A stretch of DNA of 64,000 nt from Poecilobothrus nobilitatus (taxonomy: Eukaryota; Arthropoda; Insecta; Diptera; Dolichopodidae): contig OX352774.1 of assembly GCA_947095535.1 (NCBI GenBank), positions 31,884,496-31,948,495 on the forward strand, read 5' to 3'. This document shows positions 13,286 through 23,950 of the stretch, in pieces. The notes beneath the pieces were generated by a model. It had not been told where the DNA came from, ran no database searches, and saw only the letters and a list, made by a program, of their open reading frames with translations. Made by a program: the position numbers and the translations under genes. Within the stretch, counting starts at the first letter, position 1, and the number at the start of each line of letters is the position of its first letter.

Positions 13286-14046
13286 AATTATTTTTTTGCA
13301 GTATCAAGTATGATGAATTTTTATCTATAATGGAAAAGAAAAAAATTTTTTTTATACTTTTGAGTGCAGTTAAATCGTTAACTTTTAAATATTTTGAATT
13401 CTATTTTTTGTTTTTAAGTTTTAAATCAAAATTTGAACATATTCATAAAAGTATTTCAAGGCTTATATCTCCAAAAAATTGCAAAACAAAAAATATTTAA
13501 AGTTGTTACATAATTTCGAATTATACACATCTATTATAATAATTAATTTTAAAGTTGCATCCCAGTTAATACACGATGTTTCGCAGTCACAAAAATCTAT
13601 ACAGATGATGGCACGCCATAAATATATGTTAAACTCTAATAATTAACCCATAAATACCTCCTCAACAGTATTGATCTTAGCACACAATCAGATTAACGCA
13701 ACATAATTGAAGGTACGATGAATTGTAATGCGCGTTATGGACTAAGAATTTTTTCAAAAAATTATTTTTATTTCACCTTCACAGATGATCGTTACTTAAA
13801 GGTTAAATGGTAAGTTAAAGGTTAAAGCATCTTAAGACTAAAAAAAATGTTCGGAAATTAGATGTAAGAAATAAATATCCTATATTATGAGGGCATGAGC
13901 AGCCTAATTCGAATACAAACATTTTTTGTTTTAAATAGCAAAAGCGCGTACTTATTTTGTTTTACAAAAATAGTTTTTTTTTTTATTTTATATATTTTCA
14001 AAAGCCAACATACAATTTTTGATATTTCAGAAGATATTTAAATTTT
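13286..14046. other. AT-rich non-coding stretch
   Basis: No gene or repeat family recognised between the MITE and element B1. Confidence 0.5.
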
Positions 14047-15325
14047 TATACCCGTATGAACTATGTTCAAGGGTATAATAAATTTGCCATTACGTTTGTG
14101 ACACCTTAAGGGAGTCGAGCTAGATATAGTGTCAAAGGTATGGATCGGCTCAGAATCGAATTCTGAGTCGATTAAGCCATGTACGTCCGTCCGTCCGCAC
14201 GATAACTCAAAAACTAAAGGAGCTAGGGGGCTGAAATTTTTTTTACGTCACTTTTACAAAATTGTTAGTTTTGCTATTTAAATCCAACATTTTCGGTCGG
14301 CGGGTTCGAGTAGCTGCCATACAACTTCTATCTTTATATAGAAATAACTCAGTATCTATTAAAGCTAGGTTTCTGAAATTTTGCAAATGATGATCAAGTT
14401 TTATGGCAACAACTTTTGTAAAATTTGGTTGTGGTGGTGCGGCGGGTTCGGGTAGCTGCCATACAACTTCTCCGTTTAAATGAAAATAACTCGGTGTTTA
14501 TTGAAGCTAGCAATCTGAAATTTAGTAAAGAGGTGTCGAATTACATGTCAACAACTTTTGTAAAATTTGGTTGGTCTAGAGCAGCCGGTTCAGGCTTCTT
14601 GCACCTCTTGGAACCTAATGAAGCTAGGCGTCTGAAATCTTGCAAATGATGATCAAGTTTTATGGCAACAACTTCTGCAAAATTTGGTTGTGGTGGTGCG
14701 GCGGGTTCGGGTAGCTGCCATACAACTTCTCCGTTTAAATGAGAATAACTCGGTGTTTATTGAAGCTAGCAATCTGAAATTTAGTAAAGAGGTGTCGAGT
14801 TACATGTCAACAACTTTTGTAAAATTTGGTTGGTCTAGAGCAGCCGGTTCAGGCTTCTTGCACCTCTTGGAACCTAATGAAGCTAGGCGTCTGAAATCTT
14901 GCAAATGATGATCAAGTTTTATGGCAACAACTTCTGCAAAATTTGGTTGTGGTGGTGCGACGGGTTCGGATAGCTGCCATACAACTTCTCTTTTTAAATG
15001 AAAATAACTCAGTGTCTATTGAAGCTAACTGTCTGAAATTTAGTGAAAAAGTGTCGAGTTGCATGCCAAAAACTTTTGTAAAATTTGAATGGTCTAAAGC
15101 AGCCGATTCAGGCTTTTTGCATTTCTTGGAACTTAATGAAGCTAGGCGCAATAGATTCGGGTATCATACAACTCCACAATTTACATAAATATATCTCTGT
15201 AGTTCGGTACTAAAACATCTGAATGTTTTTAAAAGATGATCAAGTTTTATAGAAACAGGACATATTACGTTCATACGGGTATCCCAGAGTTGACACAGTC
15301 TACTCTACTGCACTCTTCCTCGTTT
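14047..15325 (-). mobile_element. DINE-1/Helentron-like element B1 with internal array
   Basis: The left end is TATACCCGTATGAACTATG and the right end is CATACGGGTATCCCAGAG, followed by TTGACACAGTC and CTCTTCCTCGTTTT. The ends are homologous in layout to those of A1, with A1's 3' end on the left here, hence the minus orientation. A GTCCGTCCGTCCG tract lies at 14185-14198. The body contains a tandem array with a 259-bp period (14425 onwards). B2 (19579-20349) is the same element in the opposite orientation with a single unit instead of the array. No coding capacity is credible. Confidence 0.75.
14296..15188. repeat. 259-bp tandem array inside B1
   Basis: Units start at 14425, 14684 and 14943 (spacing 259 bp), preceded by a half-unit at 14296. 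The first two full units are nearly identical, and the third is more diverged and truncated. Each 259-bp unit is itself two related halves of about 130 bp, each containing a GAAGCTAG...CTGAAAT...CAACAACTT core. Look-alike reading frames of 74 codons repeat with the array and are not genes. Confidence 0.85.
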
Positions 15326-16526
15326 TTTTTTTAATTTTCATTTAATAGCCTGACATCCGTTTTGGACCTAAAAAAAACTGTGTGATTTTCGTTCTCTTTA
15401 TTACCTAATTATTACCTAAATTCTTTTTAACTAATTTCAATGCATCTCTAATTAATATTCGATTTAAGACGTTTATTACCTTTTACTAATCATTTTCCAT
15501 AAAATTTATATTACTTTAGGCAACCATTTATCGAAAACACAATACAAAGTAAGGTAATATTTTTTAAAGTTTCATTTTTATTGAAGGTTTTATATGGATG
15601 CAGTAACAAAAAAAAAAAAAAATAGTTTAGTATTATTTTAATATAAAAAATTTTATAGTAATAAAAATTTTAATGAAAATTTTCCGAATATTATTTTCAA
15701 TATTTTTTATTTTTTTTTATTCTTTCTCTGTGGTTTTTCTTAAAATTCAGGTATACACTATAATTTACATACTCTTTATTTAAATTAATTATATAGTGTG
15801 TATTTTCATGAAAAATATTTAATGAGTCCAGTTTTTCATTTGTGTAAAATTTTAAATTGTAAATAGTTTGGTTTGGAATAAAAAAAAAAGTAAACGGAGT
15901 ATAGTGAAATATTCAACTCATTAATGTTATTATTTTTTTTCTCTCCAATATGATTATAGTTCTTTTTTTGAAAATCAAATGGTTAAAAAATCGGTTCACT
16001 TCAGAATAACTTCAACCTTATATACGCTCGAGCGTTTTGATTTATAAACTTTTAGTTCAAACAAATATACTTAATTACTATTTTTATTTTTTGCGCGCTA
16101 AAATTCCGTTTCTTAAGCTGATCTTATAATGATTTTAATCCTATATTACTAAATATCGGGCAGTAATCCCCACATTTTAAGTTAAATGGAAAGAAATATG
16201 TATTTAAAATGGCAGAGTAAAGTTTTAAATAAATATGTCCCAAAATTAGATTTAAAGTAACGGGGTGAATTATATCCATGGTTACGCTTTATAAAATAAA
16301 AGTATAGTAATGAACGGTTTATTTATTTTATTTATTTTATTTAAATTATATTAAAATTTTAAGGAAATATATTTTGAATTAATATATGTATGTCTTATTG
16401 TGACTGCAATATATTAACACCTCTTTCAATTATGAAACTGGTATTGAGGTGTCTAAATATGCATTTGTTTTTAATTTAACTTTAAACTCGAATTATCATC
16501 TGTTATTTTCTAGATTACATTTTTTA
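15326..16526. other. AT-rich non-coding stretch
   Basis: No gene or recognisable repeat. Homopolymer tracts dominate. Confidence 0.5.
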
Positions 16527-17345
16527 ATTTTTTTTTTTTTTTTGTCATTGGTGTTGCCACTTTTGTTAAAATGCCATTGAAAGTAAAAAACAAGTTTTAG
16601 CAGCTGATCTTAACCTAGCAATTCTTTAAGAAAAGAGTACTACGTTATTTTTTATGTACTTCCTCGCTGATCTTTAAAAGATGTCAATCGATCTGCTATA
16701 TCTTATTGTCATTGGTAGTAGATTGAAAATACGTGTTGCTGATGGAATAAAACTTTTTTTTTTGTGTTTTTCAGTTCGGCTAGCTGGTACGTTTAGTAAA
16801 TTGCCATATCTTCCATTCTATTGGTTACATATTCCCTACTTTCCAGGTTTACACTCGATTTTGTAGTTTTGTTCATTATTTTGTAGATGAAAACCGCTTT
16901 ATCAATAATAATGATTTCCTCCACTTTCCTTATATTTGTTTTTTTGAACATTATTGTCGCACTATTTTCTCTACGGTAATTAAAAATATATTTGACAGCT
17001 TTGGTAAAAATTTGTTGTTATTTATTTATAATCCACTCAACGCACAGCGGCTTTTTGCAAGATTTTTATTTTGTTCGAATCCTTAATCGCTCCAACGAAT
17101 AATTTGCGACCAGATGTATTCCACGTGAGTAGCCCAATGCAGTTTATTGTCAATAATAATACCTAAATGTTTTGCTTCTTTCACTAGTTCAGTTATAAAT
17201 ATCTCGTTTATGGTAATTCTTGGTGAAATACTATGTTCGTTTTTATTGCAGAACACGATAAGTTTATTTTAGGTCTGGTTAATCGTCAGTTTATTACCAT
17301 TAGACTGGTATCTGACCATGGGTTAATGTTAAAATCTTATATGAA
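16527..17345 (-). pseudogene. non-LTR retrotransposon 3' fragment (reverse transcriptase C-terminus)
   Basis: The minus strand encodes, across frameshifts and stops, the C-terminal half of a LINE reverse transcriptase. One segment (about 17110-17290) contains KEAKHLGIIIDNKLHWATHV, matching the usual KYLGVxLDxxLxWxxHI motif after the RT palm. Another (about 16640-16790) contains KKKSFIPSATRIFNLLPMTI, matching the conserved FxxxxxRxFNxLPxxIR tail of Jockey/CR1/I-type proteins. The 3' UTR ends in a 16-base poly(A), seen as T at 16528-16543. Endonuclease and RT palm are missing, so it is a 5'-truncated dead copy. The exact clade is not resolved. Confidence 0.8.
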
Positions 17346-18789
17346 GATTTATTTGTTAATTGAAAAAGGTTATAGCTAGGATATCAAAATCGTGTAAATA
17401 AAATATTAGAACACGACTAAACAAAATCTGTATTCAAAAGTTAACTTTGTCTAAAATTCATAAAGCATTTAAATTCTTCTAAAATTAAAGGATATAAATT
17501 TCCTAAAATTTTCTTATTTACTGGGATCATCCTTACAATTTAAATTTTTGAGATAATTTTAACTAGAAAAATATTCAAGTTATTTCACAAATTATTTCAA
17601 TTATTTTAAATTCTAGAAGCAAACAAGGAATAAAAAATTAAAATATTCTTAAAATTGGGTACTAGCCAAAAAAAATTTTACTTCAAAAAGTATTTTGCAT
17701 ATTTTTGTTGCAATTGTGAATTAAGTGAAATAAAATTTATTGCAAAAAGAGAACCGAAAAGGAAAAGACTTCTAAAAGACTTCCTCATCTATTTTGGTTG
17801 TTTTACGAGAGCAAAAAAAAAAAACAAAGAAAATATGAAAATTCAAAAAAAAAAAAAAAACTATAGAAAATTTCCACCTTCCAACCATATTAAAAATCAA
17901 AAGAAATTTCCGGAGAAAATTTTTTATCCGTAAAAAAAAAAAAAAAAATATAAATAAAATTAATTTTAATACCTATGTGTCTGCCCCATTTTATGCACAG
18001 AAAGAAAATTTTGACTTTAGGTAAAAATAATGTTTTTTTTTATTTTTTTTTTTGTTTTAGCTTTGTAGACAATTTTATGTGCTATTTTTTACCATCATTG
18101 TGATAAAAAAAAAATATGCAATTTTTTAATACAAAAAAAAAAAAAACATGGTGGAAAAAAAAAAAATAAAGTTAAAACAAATTATGTTAAGGTGGATAAA
18201 CTTTGTGGTTAAAAGTGTTAGTATATATATACCGTTATTAATTTTTTTTTTAAATGTAGGTGTACATTATATTTTTATTGAAAAATAGTTAAAAAAGATT
18301 TAATTTTTTTTAAAGTAAATAATTATTTTTACATTTTTATTTCTAGGGAATATCTAAAAGTTTTTGAAATAGTTTTAATTTTTATAGTTTTATTAATTTT
18401 AAAATATCAGTTTTACTTTATTTTTTTGGTAGTTTGGTAGTTATATACTATTTTCTTGATTATTTAAACATAATATGGTCAAGAGTATGAAATTTCGGTG
18501 CTAGGAAATATAAAATTAGTTAGAAAATACAAATAACGTAAGATAATAATATAAGGTTATTTGAAAACTTATTATCGATTGACTATAATAGGTCTGAGTG
18601 GAACCCCACTTTGAACCATAATTGCAAAACAATTACTTTAAGTAACTAAGAGCAACATTTAATCATTAAGAGTTCATTGAGAGTAGCATAATTCAGAGTA
18701 AGTAATTCAAGGGAAGAATAATTTGGTATTAATTTCAATAATATAGCTATATATGGAAGTTTTAAATGATACCGAAAGGAGGAAAAATT
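17346..18789. other. AT-rich non-coding stretch
   Basis: Nothing recognisable. The frame at 17655-17933 is a Lys-rich translation of A tracts and is not a gene. Long A tracts lie near 17814-17823 and 17932-17949. Confidence 0.5.
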
Positions 18790-19420
18790 AATTGATATAG
18801 TTTTATTAGCATATTTTTCAAAAAAACAAAGAAAATTGAAAAATTTGCTTATCCATTCGTCCGTCTGTTTGTTTACAAAACTTTACACTATTTAAGATGG
18901 AACAATGAAATATTTACCATGGATACCATCTCATAAAAAATAATTAATATTGTTGAGTAACTTTCTTATGTAACATCAACCATTAAGGAGTTACAAACCT
19001 TTTCACGCATGAGAAATATTATAGAACTAAAGTTTAAATATTTTTATATCGAAAGTTCTGCTTAAAAAGTTATTAATTAGTTAAACAGAATTAAACAGAC
19101 AATTAAGCTTTTTGATGCAATATAAAAATTATATAATATTTTGCTATTGGATATTTAAATTTACCGTTACGTATTCGTATCTGCAGAAAGTTTTAAATCG
19201 GAACCTTGAATATTTGAGAGAAGGAAATTCTTTGAAGATCACTGATTAAAAGTTGTTAAAGGCCAAAAATTTAAAATTTTCTATTCTTAGACATCTGTGC
19301 AAATTATTACATATTGTGTTAACAGCTTTGCTTAACCATGATATATAGCTAGAGTTTTCTTAAAATTATAAAAGGCGTCCTTTGCTTTTAAAGAAAAGAT
19401 GTAAAATCCTAATTTTCTTT
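18790..19420 (+). repeat. interspersed repeat family C, copy C1
   Basis: It contains the family landmarks in order: TTAGCATATTTTTCAAAA, a GTCCGTCTGTTTGTTTACAA tract, a TTTAAGATGGAACAATG segment, TAAATTTACCGTTA, and AAATTTTCTATTCTTAGACA followed by a CTGTG...TTAACA segment. The same order occurs at 32915-33780 and in part at four other places. There is no coding potential. Parts of the body resemble element A, suggesting a related non-autonomous family. Confidence 0.65.
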
Positions 19421-19578
19421 TATTATCTTTTTAAAATGTGCACCTAGATCTTTCGTTTTACATACTGGTTTCTTTTTAATTAAGCTTGGAAAAAAAGATT
19501 AAAGAAAATATTAAAGATTTACGTACAGAGCTAAATTCGGCAATGCTCAGAACTTGAAATATGAACTGAATTTAAAAA

Positions 19579-20349
19579 AAAACGAGGAAGAGTGCAGTAG
19601 AGTAGACTGTGTCAACTCTGGGATACCCGTATGAATGTAATATATCCTGTTTCTATAAAACTTGATCATCTTTTAAAAACATTCAGATGTTTTAGTACCG
19701 AACTACAGAGATATATTTATGTAAATTGTGAAGTTGTATGACAGCTACCCGAATCTATTGCGCGTAGCTTCATTAAGTTCCAAGAGGTGCAAGAAGCCTG
19801 AACCGGCTGCTCTGGGCCAACCAAATTTTACAAAAGTTGTTGGCCTGTAACTCGACACCTCTTTACTAAATTTCAAGTTCCTAGCTTCAATAGACACTGA
19901 GTTATTCTCATTTAAACGGATAAGTTGTATGGCAGCTACCCGAACCCGTCGCACCACCACAAGAAAATTTTACGGAAGTTGTTACCATAAAACTTGATCA
20001 TCATTTGCAAAATTTCAGAAACCTAGCTTGAATAGATACTGAGTTATTTCTATATAAAGATAGAAGTTGTATGGCAGCTTCTCGAACCCGCCGACCCAAA
20101 ATGTTGGATTTAAATAGCAAAACTAACAATTTTGTAAAAGTGACGTAAAAAAAATTTCAGCTTCCTAGCTCCTTTATTTTTTGAGTTATCGTGCGGACGG
20201 ACGGACGGACGTACATGGCTTAATCGACTCAGAATTCGATTCTGAGCCGATCCATACCTTTGACACTATATCTAGCTCGACTCCTTTAAGGTGTCACAAA
20301 GGTAATGGCAAATTTATTATACCCTTGAACATAGTTCATACGGGTATAA
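19579..20349 (+). mobile_element. DINE-1/Helentron-like element B2
   Basis: The left end is AACGAGGAAGAGTGCAGTAG, then GACTGTGTCAAC and GGGATACCCGTATGAA. The right end is GTTCATACGGGTATAA. A CGGACGGACGGACG tract lies near 20194-20212. It is a close inverted relative of B1, 5.5 kb away, but with only one copy of the internal unit that B1 carries in tandem. This gives the ancestral unit count by comparison. Confidence 0.75.
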
Positions 20350-20640
20350 AAATTAAATTTTTCCAATGCTTAATAACTACAACTCAAGTAAGAAGAAGTA
20401 ATAAATAATTTACATATGAAAACTAACCCTAAGATAACTTAAAAGGAATACATACATATTAAAAACTGCGAAAAGGTTTTGCTCCTTTAGGAAAAGGAAA
20501 ACGGAAGAAAGTTAAATAAAACAATCGAAATATCTATAGGAATATATTAAAACTTTGAATTAAATAAAATTAAATATATTAAACTTTTTTATTTTAACCA
20601 AATAAGTTTATTTATGATCTTTTGTAGTATCGATGTAAAA
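20350..20640. other. AT-rich spacer
   Basis: No feature recognised between B2 and E1. Confidence 0.5.
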
Positions 20641-20920
20641 GCGACAAGAGCGTGTCGTATGCCTGTATTTTATTTGTCTGTATTCCATTTGCATGTATTT
20701 TATTCTAAATTAGGAGATATTTTAGAGTTGTATTCAAAAGCAGGGCTTTACACTTTTTTCAGAATATTTATATATATGTATATGTGAGAATCTGAATTAG
20801 GAGCGACTTTAGTAAATTCAAAATCAAAATTGTAATTTTTGTATAATATTAAATACAAGAAAACGAAATACAGGCAAACGAAAATACAGGAAATTAAATA
20901 CAGTCAATAGAAATACAGGC
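20641..20920. repeat. element E1: conserved core flanked by inverted 15-bp arrays
   Basis: Left array: three head-to-tail 15-bp units at 20661-20705 (GCCTGTATTTTATTT, then two variants). Right array at about 20851-20920: about five units in the opposite orientation (complement GCCTGTATTTCTATT and variants), again with a 15-bp period. Between them is a core with TTTTAGAGTTG, ATTCAAAAGCAGG and TTCAGAATAT...TGAGAATCTGAATTA. The core recurs at 28141-28240, but there the flanking 15-bp unit is a different sequence. No protein coding and no clear target duplication was seen. The class of element is unknown. Confidence 0.7.
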
Positions 20921-22360
20921 TTTGGATAGTAACCCAAAAGAAAAGAAACCCTGAAAAAAAAAAGTAAAACAATAAAACAACAATACATCATTTCCATTTT
21001 TCAAAAATTTTTCATTTACTAATTTAATTTGGTCAAAAATTTATTGATAATATTTTTAAAATCTCCTTTCAATCAAAATAAAGCACAAAAAAAAAAAAAA
21101 AAAATTAAAAAAACCAAAAAACAAAAACATTAAAATTATAATTTTTTCCATTTTTTCGTTTTGATTAAAAAATTTCCCAGTGAAAGTTAAAAAAAAAAAA
21201 AAAAAAATTAAATGAAAATTATATTAAGAAGACCAAATTATTCTCTATCGATTTAAAGTCAAAATCAATCTTGATCAAAAATTTAATTCAAATGAGTTGA
21301 TGATGACAATGATCAAAATGCTGATACAGGCAAAGTAACAAACATGTCAATCTTAATATAAAAAAAAATATATTTTTGTTATTGATGTTTTGTTGTTGCT
21401 GTTTTTTTTTTATTTTGTTGTCATTTTTAGTTTTGGAATTTTCATAAAACAAAAAAAAAAATCTACTGTATCTACTGTATCCTACCTTATATTTAAATAA
21501 TACTAAACAGATATAAAATATAATATTATACAGTTGTATAAAATCTTCTTATTGTTTCTTTTTTTTTTTTGTCCTTTATTTTCTTTAATGGTGTCCCTTC
21601 TATTCAGCTCTGTATTTTTTTTATCTTCCTTTGAAGAAATCAATAATTTTTTTTCATTTTTTGTTTTTTCGTTTCATATTAAATTTGCATAAAATTTGAA
21701 TAAAAGTTGACAAAAAACCAGGAAAGGCAAAAAAAAAAAAAAAAAATGAAAATTTTTAGAATTCCAATAGACAGAAAACAAAAAAAAAAAAATAAGCAAG
21801 AATAAATTTAAAAATATTTTTATCTTAATCTAAATATGAAGGAAAACTAAACGAAAATGATACAAATAAGAAGAATAAAGAAAAAAAAACCAATAATGGA
21901 AATTTTTAATTGGAAACTAGTTGGAATCCACTTAGTATTTATTACAGATAGGCTTTCAAAAGAAATGAAAATAGAAAATGAAAAAGAAAAAAAATTATAT
22001 TTGAATGACGTATTGATGACGTTTATATATTTTGAAGAAATATGTTAAAAAGTAAAAATTTCTTAGGTTTTATTATAACGATATATACCGATAGATATAT
22101 TAAAGAGAAACTTTAGCTTTAGAAGAGTTTATAAAATCAAATGGATCCTTTAAGGATTATATTATGATGTATGTAAGCTATAATATATATGAATGATTGC
22201 ATATACTTTTTGATTTTGGACATATAATTATAAAGTCATACAGGACTTACGTAGTAAATCCTTACTAACTTACTGAAGAAGTCCAAATATTTTCTTTAAC
22301 ATCATAGCATTCAATTTTTTTTTTTTGTTTTCAATGTTGAAATTTTTTAGTTCATTAAAA
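20921..22360. other. AT-rich non-coding stretch with long A tracts
   Basis: No gene recognised. Long A tracts occur near 21088-21105, 21190-21206 and 21731-21747. The frame at 21857-22048 is Lys/Glu-rich low complexity. Confidence 0.5.
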
Positions 22361-22552
22361 GAGGGAATCGATGACCTAGCGGGTAACAACTTTTAATATA
22401 CGCTGTAAGCCGCGAGTGATGTGAGTTTGAATCCTATACAAGTCGTAAGAATAATTCCCCTTAGATTCAGGAATAATATTTGCAGCTGGAGTCAGCCATA
22501 TATGGAAGGAAGGACTGTGCAATTTATTTCCTTGTCATATTTAGATGGCAAA
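22361..22552 (+). repeat. tRNA-derived SINE, copy S3
   Basis: A degenerate A-box-like segment (GACCTAGCGGGTAACAAC), a B-box-like segment (GAGTTTGAATCC) and the shared body (CAAGTCGTAAGAATAATTCC) are present. The 3' part with ATTTCCTTGTCATATTTAGA matches the other copies. It is more diverged than S5 and S6 and carries a small insertion in the body. Confidence 0.75.
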
Positions 22553-23594
22553 AGAATAAAATAAAAAACAAACAAAAAACATTCATTAAATCTTATTTTT
22601 TGGAGGTTTGAGAATTAAAAGTACTATTTTAAGAGACGTCTGATCGAAACTATACAAACATTTTATTTTAAATTTAAAAAAAAAAAAAAAAATTATAGAT
22701 AGAAAAACATTACCTCTCTTAGCATTTAATCTAGAAATTTAAAGACAATCTGAAAAGAATCTTCTTCAAGTTACAGTCACATAAAATAAAAGTCCTTTGT
22801 ACACTAATACTTTAACAAAAGATATATAGAATTAGTTTTTTGAAAGATAGATCATTGATTATATAATAAAATTAAAGTTTTTATATTGGTAAACCTAGTT
22901 CTTATTAAATAAAAGACATTTCCTTTTTTTTCTTTTTATTACAATGCACTTCAAAAAGATTCTTTTAGTTTGTATATTGTATGGTAAAAATTCCTTTTTT
23001 TTTTTGTAGTTGTTAACAAAGTTTTAGAAACATATTGCTGGTTGTTTCGAAAAAAAAAAAACTTTTACTAAACCAGTTTTTATTTTATTGGTAAAAAAAA
23101 AATTATTACTATACAGCTTGAAATCAGATTATTAAAGTAAATCAGCAACATTTTAATATTTATATCATTTTTGTTTTTTTTTTCATTCTGAAAATTCTTA
23201 AAAAATCGTCTCTTTTAAACAAGAAAAAGGATTTAAAATTGAAAAATCCTTTAAAATATAATATATATATATATATGTTTATAGGAAAACCTGAAATCAT
23301 ATTAAATAACATAACTGAAAAAAAACGCCTTAAAACTCCCCTTGTTTTTTTTAACATATGTGAATATTGAATATAAAATTTTATTTATATTAAATATATT
23401 TGTATAAGGTCTACCTGAAATTTTCATTCGTCTTTTTTTATGTTAAATTTAAGAATACTATAAAATAGTTTTTAACTCTGATGATTGGTGACTTATAAGT
23501 GTGCTTCTATTTTAAAAATGCTTCTACACATTTGAAATATATACCATAATGTAAGCTTATGGTAAGGTATGTTTACGGTAAATTGTTTTCTTAC
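22553..23594. other. AT-rich non-coding stretch
   Basis: No gene or repeat family recognised. Confidence 0.5.
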
Positions 23595-23950
23595 TAAGGT
23601 AGTGAAAATCTTCCAAAGACAGCTCTTGCTAGTATCAATTTCTTACTCACTAAACTCATTGACTCTTTTAACCAATATAATGGGATGAACCGCCTAACTG
23701 CTAGTACAGTATATTGACTAGGGAGTAAGGATTATGGAGAGGTTAGCAAGAGAAGGATGCGGAAACTTTGAATTGGGGATTCAAACCATAAGGGAGCGGA
23801 TTCATTGTTTATTGTTATTATTATTATTTTGCTATCAGTGACGAAAGTCATCAACAATTAAAACCTAAAGTAGCATATAACTGCTTTCTGCATCACCTCA
23901 TACTCAATTGACGGCACCTTCACTGTCACTGTAGCGGTAGCTATTGTCAT
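23595..23950 (-). repeat. retroposon 3'-end repeat family D, copy D1
   Basis: It shares with D3 and D4 the plus-strand landmarks AATCTTCCAAAGACA, CTTGCTAGTATCA, ACTCACTAAAC, AATATAATGGGATGAA, AGTATATTGACTAGGGAGTA and ATGCGGAAAC. With D2 it shares CACTGTCACTGTAGCG. Other copies have an A-rich tail at this repeat's left end when read on the minus strand, so I assign minus orientation. It is probably the 3' end of a LINE or a SINE. No coding is supported. Confidence 0.65.

Noticed and set aside
13114..13500. 128-codon open frame
   Set aside because: Its first half lies inside the TTAA-flanked MITE and the second half is AT-rich low complexity.
14425..14908. Two near-identical 74-codon frames (and a third related one at 14943-15188) looking like a tandem gene family
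   Set aside because: They follow the 259-bp tandem repeat of element B1, and the same frame appears in B2. The peptide has no domain and starts with a Val run from GGTGGT-type sequence.
20181..20408. 75-codon frame at the right end of B2
   Set aside because: It translates the TCCG-type microsatellite and subterminal repeat of a non-coding element.
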